From: CAYZXU01 sp964482535
GTDB taxonomy: Bacteria; Desulfobacterota; Desulfobacteria; Desulfobacterales; BuS5
DNA length: 21,065 nucleotides
Direction: 5' to 3'
Assembly: GCA_964482535.1 (NCBI GenBank)
Contig: CAYZXU010000035.1
Span: 1-21,065, forward strand
Shown: positions 1 to 7,469 of the stretch, piece by piece
How positions within the stretch are numbered: position 1 is the stretch's first letter
How the letters are laid out: the number at the start of each line of letters is the position of its first letter
Translations under genes and position numbers: made by a program
Notes under the pieces: generated by a model
Told to the model about the DNA's origin: nothing
Databases searched by the model: none
What the model saw: the letters and a program-made list of their open reading frames with translations, nothing else

Positions 1-42
1 AAAGGCAAATACCATGGCGTATAAAACAAACATCTTCTTCAT
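1..42 (-). CDS. N-terminus of an exported protein (partial, runs off left edge)
   Basis: Only 14 codons lie in the window, reading MKKMFVLYAMVFAF on the minus strand. Two lysines followed by a hydrophobic run is the beginning of a Sec signal peptide, so the product is probably exported or in the outer membrane. The start ATG (42-40) has an AAGGAG ribosome binding site (55-50) with a 7-base spacer. It is the first gene after the cobalamin riboswitch and terminator, so it should be repressed by B12. From knowledge of riboswitch regulons, a TonB-dependent B12 receptor (BtuB-like), another corrinoid-uptake protein or a cobalt transport component are the leading guesses, but the visible residues cannot identify it. 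Confidence 0.75.
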   Translation of the reverse strand, partial: MKKMFVLYAMVFAF

Positions 43-49
43 CTTTTTT

Positions 50-55
50 CTCCTT
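50..55 (-). promoter_or_regulatory. Ribosome binding site of the riboswitch-controlled gene
   Basis: AAGGAG on the minus strand, 7 bases before the ATG at 42-40. It fixes the start of the partial exported protein. Confidence 0.7.
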
Positions 56-113
56 AAAATTATTATAAAAATATCACTATAAATTTTTTTGGCCCGGCGC
101 ATAAAATCAGTGC

Positions 114-153
114 AAAAAAAAATCCCGAATCGAAAATTTTCGATTCGGGATTT
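114..153 (-). terminator. Intrinsic terminator (riboswitch expression platform)
   Basis: Bases 120-153 are a perfect 34-base palindrome whose GC-rich outer stem contains AATCCCGAATCG and its complement. On the minus strand it runs directly into nine T residues (122-114), the form of a Rho-independent terminator. It lies about 70 bases after the cobalamin aptamer and about 70 bases before the downstream start codon. That position suits a transcription-terminating riboswitch. On the plus strand the T run is poorer, so the minus direction is preferred. Confidence 0.88.
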
Positions 154-222
154 CCCTTTTTTATCCTCAAAACCTATATTGCTTTGCAAAAAAGACTTTC
201 CACGGTCTGTGCATACAGCTTA

Positions 223-398
223 TAATCAGGCAGGTTTTCTGACTTTCGGCTAATACTACATTTCCTAATTACCGCGCCTTCCCAACTTATAAAATAAAGT
301 CAGTGACATAAATGCGGTGTTCGTAACCGATTACAGCGGCGGGTCCATCCCTGAATTTAACAGGGTTCCCTCTTAGGCTCAAATTGAGCACCTGATTA
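223..398 (-). promoter_or_regulatory. Cobalamin (adenosylcobalamin/B12) riboswitch aptamer
   Basis: Read on the minus strand, the segment begins TAATCAGG (398-391) and ends CCTGATTA (230-223), which pair perfectly as the P1 closing stem. Inside are the family hallmarks in order: GGGAACCCTG, then GGACCCGCCGCTGTAA, a GTCACTG followed by GGGAAGGCG, and the B12-box-like CAGAAAACCTGCC just before P1 closes. The 176-base length is normal for the family. It sits between a plausible promoter and an intrinsic terminator, so ligand binding is expected to favour termination and switch off the downstream gene. Confidence 0.92.
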
Positions 399-406
399 AT
401 ATTTTT

Positions 407-436
407 TATATAATACAAAAACTAAAATTTAGTCAA
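407..436 (-). promoter_or_regulatory. Probable sigma70-type promoter for the riboswitch transcript
   Basis: On the minus strand TTGACT (436-431) matches the -35 consensus in five of six bases. The -10 is either TATTAT (415-410, 15-base spacer) or TATATA (412-407, 18-base spacer). Transcription would start near 400, directly at the P1 stem of the aptamer. This gives the riboswitch its own promoter, separate from nifJ upstream. Confidence 0.6.
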
Positions 437-499
437 TATTTTTATCAATTCCCCACTCCCAAAATCCACCACTCAAAAAATATATATAACTATGCAGTA

Positions 500-3400
500 C
501 TATCCGTTTTTCTCCTCATTGCATATAATTACAGGATTAGCTTTTAATTTCATCGCTTCATAGCGATCATTATATTCCTTTTCAAGACGGGCTGATAATT
601 TTTTAGATTCTTCAGGAAAGGTTTTTTGTAAAGAAGCATACCTGACTTCTCCAGACAAAAATTCCTGAAAAGTTCCATCAGGAGCCTTGGAATCAAGGAT
701 AAACGGATTCTTTCCTTCCTCCCTTAACACTGGATTATATCTGTATAATGGCCAGTAGCCAGATTCAACAGCAAGCTTGGTCTCTTCCTGACCTTTTCCC
801 ATTCCTTTTTTAATCCCGTGATTAATACAGGGAGAATATGCCATAATAAGAGAAGGACCGTCATAGCTTTCCGCTTCCGTCAGAGCCTTGATGAGCTGCT
901 GTTTGTTTGCCCCCATGCCCACATTTGCCACATATACATAACCATATGTCATGGCCATTCCACCCATATCTTTTTTACAGGTCTTCTTTCCTGATGCTGC
1001 AAATTTAGCAACAGAACCTGTGGGCGTGGCCTTTGAAGACTGCCCGCCTGTATTTGAATATACTTCTGTATCATAAATTATTATATTAATATCATCACCT
1101 GATGCAATTATATGATCTACACCTCCGAATGCTATGTCATATGCGGAGCCGTCTCCAAGAAAAACCCAGAATGATTTTTTTGTAAAGAGTTTTGCCATTC
1201 CGTTAATTTTATCTAACAGCGGGTTGTCTTTTACAGCAGGCAAAAGCTTTTTTAACTGATCTCCGTACTTTTTTGATCCTTCAGGGCTCTTTAAATTATC
1301 AAGCCAGCCTTTCATGGCATCTTTAATTTCCCCTGAAATATCGCTTTCAACAGCTTTTTCCATAAGGCCGGCAAGCTTTTTGCGCTGCTGAATAAGACCA
1401 AGCATCATGCCGTATGTAAATTCTGCAGGATCTTCAAAAAGAGAGTTCCCCCATGTGGGCCCAAAACCGTCAGCGTTCGTGCAATACGGAATCGGAGGTG
1501 AACCTCCCCATATGGAACTGCAGCCTGTGGCATTCCCTATGATCATCCGTTCGCCAAAGAGCTGAGTGATAAGTTTTGTGTAAGGAGTCTCGCCGCATCC
1601 TGCACATGCTCCGGAGAACTCAAGTAAAGGCTGTACAAACTGACTGCCCTTAACAGAATTTCTTTTAACAAGATTATCCTTGGCAGAAACATCAACGGAA
1701 AATTTATGATTGGGCACCTGTACTTCTAACTGTGTATCAAGGGGTTTCATAATCAGGGCAGGTTTTTTAGCCGGACATATATCTACACAGTTTCCGCAGC
1801 CAAGGCAATCCAGAGCATTGACCTGCATACGGAAATGATACCCCTTAAGCTCTTTGCCCAGGGCTTTAAGTGTCTCAAAACCTTCATTAGCTCCTGCAAG
1901 TTCTTCGTCAGTCAAAAGCACAGGACGTATTGCTGCATGGGGGCAAACCATGGCACACTGGTTGCATTGAATGCAGTTTTCCTTAATCCATTCAGGCACC
2001 TCAATTGCAACGCCTCTTTTTTCATACTTTGAACATGCCACAGGAAATATACCGTCAGGATTAAAAGCGCTGACAGGAAGTTTATCACCCTGCTGCGCCA
2101 GCATCGGGTTCAATACATTTTTAACAAAATCAGGCTCATCTTTAATTTCAACACCTGCTTCCCGCGCATCCGACCAGGAATCCGGGTATTCTATTTTCAC
2201 AAGATTGTCCAAAGCATTGTCAACTGCCGAATTATTCATATTTACTATAATATCGCCTTTTTTGCCGAACATAGCTTTAATCTGCGCTTTGAGATACACT
2301 ATTGCATCTTCCACCGGGATAACATTGGCAAGCTTAAAAAAGACGGTCTGCATAATCATATTAATCCTGCCGCCAAGCCCTATCTCTCCGGCAATTTTCA
2401 CAGCATCAATATTATAAAATTTTATGTTTTTATCGGCAATTGTTCTGCACATATGAGCAGGAAGTTTTTTCTTCATATCTTTCAGAGTCCAGGATGAGTT
2501 CAACAAAAATATCCCGCCATCTTTTATCCCCTCAAGAAGATCATATGTATTAACATAGCTTTCCTTGTGACACGCTATATAATCAGCAGAATCAATAAGG
2601 TATGTTGATTTTATGGGCGTTTTCCCAAAACGAAGATGAGACATGGTTACTCCGCCGGATTTTTTCGAGTCATAGGCAAAATAAGCCTGGGCATACATGT
2701 CTGTATTATCGCCTATGATTTTAATTGCGGTTTTATTTGCTCCAACCGTACCATCTGCGCCAAGACCCCAGAATTTGCACTGTATTGTGCCTTCAGGCGC
2801 AACGTCAAACCCTGAATCATAATCCAGCGATGTATGTGACACATCGTCATTAATCCCGATAGTAAAATGATTTTTTGGTGCAGTGGATTTCATATTGTCA
2901 AAAACAGCCTTTATCATTGCAGGGTTAAACTCTTTAGACCCAAGGCCGTAACGACCGTTAACTATTTCAGGTTTTTTGCCTAATTCCATAAAAGCTGTAC
3001 ATATATCAAGATACAGGGGGTCGCCAAGGGCTCCCTTTTCTTTTGTTCTGTCAAGAACCGTAATCTTTCCGGCTGTTGCCGGGATTGCAGCAAAAAGATG
3101 TTCCTTGGAAAAAGGACGGTAGAGCCTTACCTTTATAAGCCCTACTTTTTCTCCCATGGCAGTTAAATAATTAACAACCTCTTCGATGGTTTCACATGAA
3201 GATGCCATGGATATTATAACACGCTCAGCTTCAGGATCACCCACGTAGTCAAAAAGGCTGTAACTGCGGCCTGTAAGATCACCTACTTTTTTCATATTTT
3301 CCAGAACAATGGAGGGGAGTTTCTCGTAATACGGGTTTGCAACCTCCATTCCCTGAAAATAGATATCAGGGTTTTGGGCTGTTCCTCTTACTTCAGGCCT

Positions 3401-4033
3401 TTCCGGATTAACCGCCCTTGCGCGAAATGCTGCAACTGCATCCCAGTTTACAAGTTTAGCCATATCTTCATATTCGATCATTTCCACTTTCTGAATTTCA
3501 TGGGAGGTTCTAAATCCGTCAAAGAAGTGAATAAAAGGAAGACTTGCATCTATTGCTGAAAGATGAGCCACAAGGGCAAGATCCATTGCTTCCTGAACAG
3601 AAGCCGATGCCAGCAGTGCAAAACCTGTGGGTCTCACAAGCATAACATCCTGATGATCTCCGAAAATAGAAAGTGCATGTCCTGCAATCGCTCTTGCAGT
3701 AACATGAAATACGGCGGGCAAAAGTTCTCCTGACATCTTATACATATTCGGAATCATCAAAAGCAGACCCTGAGAAGCTGTAAATGTAGTTGTCAAAGAA
3801 CCGGCAGCCAAAGAACCATGAACAGCTCCTGCCGCGCCTGCTTCCGACTGCATCTGTTTTACATTTAACGATTGCCCGTAAATATTTTTCAAGCCCTGGG
3901 CCGACCATTCATCAGCTATTTCACCCATGGACGATGAAGGCGTTATTGGATATATTGCAGCAACATCACTCATTGCATATGCAACATGAACTGCTGCTGT
4001 ATTACCATCAATTGTTTTCATCCTCTTTGCCAT
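500..4033 (-). CDS. nifJ: Pyruvate:ferredoxin (flavodoxin) oxidoreductase, single-chain
   Basis: PFOR oxidises pyruvate with CoA to acetyl-CoA and CO2, passing electrons to ferredoxin; it also works in reverse in autotrophic anaerobes. The 1177-residue length matches the single-polypeptide homodimeric form. Visible in order: the N-terminal YPITPSS pyrimidine-binding region, the central CoA/transketolase-like region, two 4Fe-4S ferredoxin motifs (CIQCNQCAMVCP from about residue 687; CLGCGNCVDICP from about 743), CAGCGETPY opening the thiamine domain, and GDGSAYD at about 960 with a downstream NTGGQ for thiamine diphosphate and magnesium. The start ATG has AAGGAG eight bases upstream. It is transcribed alone, with a 313-base leader. 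No clear terminator was seen between its stop and the riboswitch promoter. The protein is cytoplasmic. Confidence 0.97.
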   Translation of the reverse strand: MAKRMKTIDGNTAAVHVAYAMSDVAAIYPITPSSSMGEIADEWSAQGLKNIYGQSLNVKQMQSEAGAAGAVHGSLAAGSLTTTFTASQGLLLMIPNMYKMSGELLPAVFHVTARAIAGHALSIFGDHQDVMLVRPTGFALLASASVQEAMDLALVAHLSAIDASLPFIHFFDGFRTSHEIQKVEMIEYEDMAKLVNWDAVAAFRARAVNPERPEVRGTAQNPDIYFQGMEVANPYYEKLPSIVLENMKKVGDLTGRSYSLFDYVGDPEAERVIISMASSCETIEEVVNYLTAMGEKVGLIKVRLYRPFSKEHLFAAIPATAGKITVLDRTKEKGALGDPLYLDICTAFMELGKKPEIVNGRYGLGSKEFNPAMIKAVFDNMKSTAPKNHFTIGINDDVSHTSLDYDSGFDVAPEGTIQCKFWGLGADGTVGANKTAIKIIGDNTDMYAQAYFAYDSKKSGGVTMSHLRFGKTPIKSTYLIDSADYIACHKESYVNTYDLLEGIKDGGIFLLNSSWTLKDMKKKLPAHMCRTIADKNIKFYNIDAVKIAGEIGLGGRINMIMQTVFFKLANVIPVEDAIVYLKAQIKAMFGKKGDIIVNMNNSAVDNALDNLVKIEYPDSWSDAREAGVEIKDEPDFVKNVLNPMLAQQGDKLPVSAFNPDGIFPVACSKYEKRGVAIEVPEWIKENCIQCNQCAMVCPHAAIRPVLLTDEELAGANEGFETLKALGKELKGYHFRMQVNALDCLGCGNCVDICPAKKPALIMKPLDTQLEVQVPNHKFSVDVSAKDNLVKRNSVKGSQFVQPLLEFSGACAGCGETPYTKLITQLFGERMIIGNATGCSSIWGGSPPIPYCTNADGFGPTWGNSLFEDPAEFTYGMMLGLIQQRKKLAGLMEKAVESDISGEIKDAMKGWLDNLKSPEGSKKYGDQLKKLLPAVKDNPLLDKINGMAKLFTKKSFWVFLGDGSAYDIAFGGVDHIIASGDDINIIIYDTEVYSNTGGQSSKATPTGSVAKFAASGKKTCKKDMGGMAMTYGYVYVANVGMGANKQQLIKALTEAESYDGPSLIMAYSPCINHGIKKGMGKGQEETKLAVESGYWPLYRYNPVLREEGKNPFILDSKAPDGTFQEFLSGEVRYASLQKTFPEESKKLSARLEKEYNDRYEAMKLKANPVIICNEEKNG

Positions 4034-4063
4034 TATAATAACTCCTTTATAAAAATTTTACTT

Positions 4064-4092
4064 CCAGTTTTAAGGCCTGATTTTAAAACTGG
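4064..4092 (-). repeat. Hairpin in the nifJ leader
   Basis: CCAGTTTTAA (4064-4073) is exactly complementary to TTAAAACTGG (4083-4092), with a 9-base loop. It sits just upstream of the nifJ ribosome binding site (AAGGAG, about 4042-4047). It has no T run, so it is more likely a leader RNA stem or operator than a terminator. Confidence 0.45.
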
Positions 4093-4219
4093 GTTTTAAG
4101 CTTTGGGTTTATTACACCCAACCATTTTTTTAATAAATTTTAAAGCGTCAAACCCGGATTTTAGCCCTCGGAATACTCAATGTGTTCAAAAAAGAAAAAG
4201 TTTTTTGCGGGGAAAACAA

Positions 4220-4270
4220 CTTTTACAACCCTATTAATATTTATATAATTATTTATAGGGTTTTGTAAAG
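4220..4270 (-). promoter_or_regulatory. Candidate nifJ promoter embedded in an inverted repeat
   Basis: On the minus strand TTTACA (4269-4264) and TATAAA (4245-4240), 18 bases apart, form a plausible promoter. The -35 lies within the right arm (4255-4270) of an inverted repeat whose left arm is 4220-4234; arm sequences read CTTTACAAAACCCTAT and CTTTTACAACCCTAT with one slipped base. The -10 lies between the arms. A dyad flanking a promoter is typical of a repressor or activator site. No regulator can be named from the sequence. Confidence 0.4.
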
Positions 4271-4346
4271 AGCTAATTTAAAAGATTTTTTTTAAAGAAG
4301 TGAGTCTACAAAGAAAAAACATGCACTGAAATATTATACATGCCCT

Positions 4347-5129
4347 TCAATTCAAAGGCTCTTTATTATTATGCTCAAAAGCGGGAAAAGAGCCCAGAAT
4401 TATCTCCACACGTCTGTTTCTTCTTCTTCCCTTAAAGCCATCATTTGTTGCAACGGGTCGGTATTCACCAAACCCCATTGTTGAAATTCTTTCCGGTTTC
4501 ACACTTCCTTTATATATTAAAAAATTGGAAACCGATAAAGCACGAGCCAGAGACAGCTCCAGATTCGATTTAAATTTTCTTGTCCTTATGGACACATTGT
4601 CGGTATGACCGGCAATGGTGATATCGCCCTTTATTTTATTAATAACAGATGCAATTTTTTTTAAAAGAGGTATCATCTTTTTCCGAATTTTTGCTTTGCC
4701 TGAATCAAAAGCGGTTTCTCCCATAAGGCTGATTTTTATAGTGTCCCCTTCAATCTTAATACTGATAAGGTCTTTTTCCTCCTTAAAATAAGCGTCCACC
4801 TCTTCTTTTAATTCATCCTTAATGGTATCCATGTCTTGAGTTGCTATTATTTCTTGCCTGGGAAGGGTAGGAAGAACTACCTGATCAAAATCTTTGGCAA
4901 TCATTTTTATCCCCATGGGAGAATCCATTACTCTTTCTTTACGCTGGACCCCAAAGGCTTTCTCCATGGAGCCGGCAACCTGCCTATACATAGCTTTATC
5001 AGTTTCAGAAAATGAAAGCAGTAAAACAAAAAAACAAAGGAGCAGGCTCATGAGGTCTCCAAAAGTTACCACCCATGCAGGTGCACCTTCTTTTACTTCT
5101 TCTTTGGCTTCAACCGGCTCATCACTCAT
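4347..5129 (-). CDS. pomB: Flagellar motor stator protein PomB/MotB
   Basis: This is the peptidoglycan-anchoring stator subunit that carries ions through the flagellar motor. The 260 residues comprise a short cytoplasmic N-terminus, one membrane helix (about 18-40) with the essential ion-binding aspartate D25 in FGDLMSLLLCFFVLL, a plug/linker region, and a C-terminal OmpA-like domain (about 125-250) with AGHTDN and the peptidoglycan-binding pattern NLELSLARALSV. The helix with its cysteine and the following LSFSETDK and AGSMEKAFGVQ resemble PomB more than E. coli MotB. This suggests, but does not prove, sodium coupling. The start ATG overlaps the pomA stop by 8 bases (ATGAGTGA), indicating translational coupling. 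Confidence 0.92.
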   Translation of the reverse strand: MSDEPVEAKEEVKEGAPAWVVTFGDLMSLLLCFFVLLLSFSETDKAMYRQVAGSMEKAFGVQRKERVMDSPMGIKMIAKDFDQVVLPTLPRQEIIATQDMDTIKDELKEEVDAYFKEEKDLISIKIEGDTIKISLMGETAFDSGKAKIRKKMIPLLKKIASVINKIKGDITIAGHTDNVSIRTRKFKSNLELSLARALSVSNFLIYKGSVKPERISTMGFGEYRPVATNDGFKGRRRNRRVEIILGSFPAFEHNNKEPLN

Positions 5130-5904
5130 TCCCGGCTTTTCCTCCTTTTTCAGACATTTTTTCGCGATCTTTCGGTGTAAGGTATATTTTTAAAGATTCT
5201 TCAAGAATCATTGGAGCCATACCCCTTGTAATTCCAACGGCAGCCTCCACAACAATACTTTTATTAACCAGTTCGAGCTGGCTTCTTAATGCAAGTTTTT
5301 CTGCAATTGGACCGCACACAAGATTGGCTATTACAGCTCCGTATAAAGTGGTGAGCAGAGCAACTGCCATGGAAGGACCTATGCTGGAAGGGTCTGCCAT
5401 ATTTGCAAGCATCTGGACGAGCCCTATAAGAGTGCCTATCATTCCAAAGGCAGGGGCAGAATCCGCCATGCCTTTAAATACATTCTTGCCTGTTGTATGG
5501 CGCTGGAGCATTAGCCGGATCTCCTTGTTCAGCATATTTTCAATCAGCCCCTCGTCATAACCGTCGGAAAGATAATTAATAGCTTTTTTAGCAAATTTAT
5601 CAGAAGGATTCTCTTTTTCCAGAGCAATCAAACCCTCTTTTTTTGCTATCTTGGCAAAACCCACCATGTCTCCGATAATATTGTTGGCAGGTTCCATCTT
5701 TACAAAAAAAGCCTTCATAACAACTTTAATCGACCCTATAACGTCTGTCATGGTAAATTTGATAAAAGTAGTGGCAAAAGTTCCTCCCAGGACTATTAAC
5801 ATCCCCGGGGTGTTTATAAAAATCATTGCGCTTCCGCCAAGAATAATTGCGGAAAGCACAAGCATTGATCCTCCTATAAGGCCTATAACTGTTGCCAGAT
5901 CCAT
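5122..5904 (-). CDS. pomA: Flagellar motor stator protein PomA/MotA
   Basis: This inner-membrane stator subunit forms, with PomB, the ion channel that drives flagellar rotation. The 260 residues show two N-terminal membrane helices (about 4-24 and 32-52), a charged cytoplasmic loop (about 60-140) that contacts FliG in studied homologs, and two further helices in the second half, containing the conserved SAPAFGMIGTLIGLV and MAVALLTTLYGAVIAN segments. The C-terminal tail is charged and glycine-rich. A good ribosome binding site (AAGGAG) lies 5 bases before the ATG. It begins 18 bases after the HD-GYP gene and overlaps pomB by 8 bases, so the three form one operon linking a degraded c-di-GMP-type module to motility. 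Confidence 0.93.
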   Translation of the reverse strand: MDLATVIGLIGGSMLVLSAIILGGSAMIFINTPGMLIVLGGTFATTFIKFTMTDVIGSIKVVMKAFFVKMEPANNIIGDMVGFAKIAKKEGLIALEKENPSDKFAKKAINYLSDGYDEGLIENMLNKEIRLMLQRHTTGKNVFKGMADSAPAFGMIGTLIGLVQMLANMADPSSIGPSMAVALLTTLYGAVIANLVCGPIAEKLALRSQLELVNKSIVVEAAVGITRGMAPMILEESLKIYLTPKDREKMSEKGGKAGNE

Positions 5905-5922
5905 TTATTCTCCTTCAACAAA

Positions 5923-7041
5923 CTATTTGCTTATATATATCTTGCCGGAAATATAAGACTGCGTATAATATTCTTTCAATTTTTCTATATTTTGACATGT
6001 CAGTTTTTTACCTGCCGGCAGAATAACAGCGCCGCTTTTCATCCTGATATCTCCGGCAAGATTCATGCCCTCTTTTATATCGTCTAAAAAAACTTCTTTG
6101 TACTTTTTACTCTTTTCCCTTTGAATGATTTCTATATTTATATCAAAAAGTATGCTCACAATTTCAGGGTCAATCTGGTAGCCTTTTAGCTGATGAAGCT
6201 TTTCCGGAACCTCAGCCAGGGGTATACCCCCCCTGTGAATTATATTGTCATAAATCGATGCTGCGGATATTATTCTTGCTGCCGTAGATATCTCTTTTCC
6301 CTTTAGACCATCAGGGAAGCCCTTGCCATTAAACTGTTCATGGTGAGATCTAACTATATCCGCAACCGGCTTTAACATATCCACTTCATTTAAAATCATT
6401 TGACCGCGGCCCGGATGGGATAAAAAGCTACTTTTTTCTTCATCATTCATGGCAGTTCTCTTTTTAAATAAACTCTCCAGGGGAAGCCCAACCATGCCTA
6501 TATCATGAAGCAGACCGGCCGGTTCCAGCAATTCCAGCTCCTCGACTGAAACGTCCCCATACCTTTCCCCGATATCAAGTGCCAGCTCTCCCACTCTCCT
6601 GCTGTGGCTGCCTAAATCAGCGCTGTAAGAAGCTATTAAATTTACAAACATGCATATTGTCTGATAATAATTTTTTTTAATTTCATCATTTTTTCGACCA
6701 AGCTCTTTTTTCAGCCTGATAATTTTAACGCCTGTTGCAATACTGCCCATGGGTTCATTAAAATTAAAGGGCTTAATCAAATGAGCATCAACATCTGTAT
6801 CAAATTTGTAATCAGCGTACCGTGTTGAGTCAGTTAAGAGTATACAATAAATATAATGATCTAAATCAGCGGCGCGTATTTGTTTACAAAGCTCAAGCCC
6901 GCTTAAAACAATGTCGACAGGATCAGATAGTATCCTCTTCCATGCTTCTTCTCCGGTCTTTGCAAAAAAAAAATTATAGTCCGGGTTTTCAAACAATTCA
7001 GTATTAACCTGATCAGTATCTGCAACCAGAATTTGTATCAT
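5923..7041 (-). CDS. HD-GYP domain protein with degenerate receiver domain
   Basis: The 372-residue protein has an N-terminal CheY-like receiver (about 1-115), a short linker helix, an HD-GYP domain (about 125-310) and a C-terminal segment (about 315-372) with the GMNLAGDI...GAVILPAGKKL pattern often seen after HD-GYP. HD-GYP proteins usually hydrolyse c-di-GMP. The HD pair (H179, D180), H209, HHE (233-235) and GFP (241-243) are visible. Two faults stand out. The receiver reads DIVLSGLELCKQIR, lacking about eight residues with the phosphoacceptor aspartate normally between S47 and G48. S262 also occupies the place of the late metal-binding aspartate (usually A-D-x-Y-D). The start at 7041 has only a weak ribosome binding site. 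Operonic with pomA and pomB, it is probably a motility regulator that may not be catalytic. Confidence 0.85.
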   Translation of the reverse strand: MIQILVADTDQVNTELFENPDYNFFFAKTGEEAWKRILSDPVDIVLSGLELCKQIRAADLDHYIYCILLTDSTRYADYKFDTDVDAHLIKPFNFNEPMGSIATGVKIIRLKKELGRKNDEIKKNYYQTICMFVNLIASYSADLGSHSRRVGELALDIGERYGDVSVEELELLEPAGLLHDIGMVGLPLESLFKKRTAMNDEEKSSFLSHPGRGQMILNEVDMLKPVADIVRSHHEQFNGKGFPDGLKGKEISTAARIISAASIYDNIIHRGGIPLAEVPEKLHQLKGYQIDPEIVSILFDINIEIIQREKSKKYKEVFLDDIKEGMNLAGDIRMKSGAVILPAGKKLTCQNIEKLKEYYTQSYISGKIYISK

Positions 7042-7106
7042 GTATCACCATTTTCAACCTGCTTAATTTGAGACCTTTAAATAAAGTATGCGTAATTTTA
7101 GCCCCG

Positions 7107-7188
7107 TTGTCATTTTGAAGAGCTCTGGCGACATATAATCTTTCAGACTCTCCTGAAACAAGATTTATCGCTTCCTTCAAAATGACAA
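7107..7188. repeat. Hairpin-forming intergenic repeat (MITE-like)
   Basis: Perfect 14-base terminal inverted repeats TTGTCATTTTGAAG (7107-7120) and CTTCAAAATGACAA (7175-7188) enclose a further imperfect stem ending in TTCAG/CTGAA around 7142-7157, so the whole 82 bases fold into one long hairpin. Its ends resemble the GTCATTTCGA...TCGAAATGAC small repeats found in many bacterial genomes (from memory). It lies just upstream of the HD-GYP gene. Whether other copies exist cannot be seen here. Confidence 0.6.
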
Positions 7189-7469
7189 AGCGACTTTTGC
7201 AAAGGAGCAAATCAATGACATTAATTTCTGCCCTGACAATATCATAAGCATATTTCATGCCATAATTTATCAGAAATCATCACATGTTGTTAGCGGTGCA
7301 GGAGTATACAAGCAGGTAAGCGGCCTGTATTGATTTCAAGACGAGACTTTAAAAAATGTTCAGCAGATTGTTACGGAATGAAAATTTCTTCACGTTTAAA
7401 TTGACCCTAAAGTCAAAAATATGGCGGCAAAAATTGATGCAGAAAGTTGTGAGTGGCAGTTTGTCCGGC
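7189..7469. other. Intergenic DNA without a recognisable gene
   Basis: This gap lies between the hairpin repeat and the prepilin peptidase stop. Only short open frames without ribosome binding sites occur, such as about 40 codons on the plus strand ending near 7481. No terminator, promoter or RNA motif could be defended. Together with the repeat, the upstream region of the HD-GYP gene is over 400 bases long and may contain decayed coding sequence. Confidence 0.4.

Larger units (their letters stand above)
4034..4346. other. Intergenic region between pomB and nifJ: nifJ leader with hairpins
   Basis: There is no credible gene here. On the minus strand it holds a promoter inside an inverted repeat (4220-4270), a weak stem TTGGGT/ACCCAA near 4100-4120, and a perfect 10-base-pair stem (4064-4073 with 4083-4092) about 20 bases before the nifJ ribosome binding site. 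The implied nifJ 5' untranslated region is about 200 bases, long enough for leader regulation. No known riboswitch was recognised. Confidence 0.5.

Noticed and set aside
1971..2417. 148-codon plus-strand open frame inside nifJ
   Set aside because: It is antisense to well-conserved PFOR sequence, a shadow of the real frame.
4300..4345. Terminator after pomB (ACATGC repeats followed by T run on the minus strand)
   Set aside because: The possible stem has about five pairs including a wobble; too weak to call.
5075..5560. 161-codon plus-strand open frame opposite pomA/pomB
   Set aside because: Antisense to conserved stator genes; hydrophobic composition simply mirrors the membrane helices.
7013..7258. 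81-codon minus-strand open frame overlapping the start of the HD-GYP gene
   Set aside because: It runs through the hairpin repeat at 7107-7188, has no ribosome binding site and no recognisable motif.
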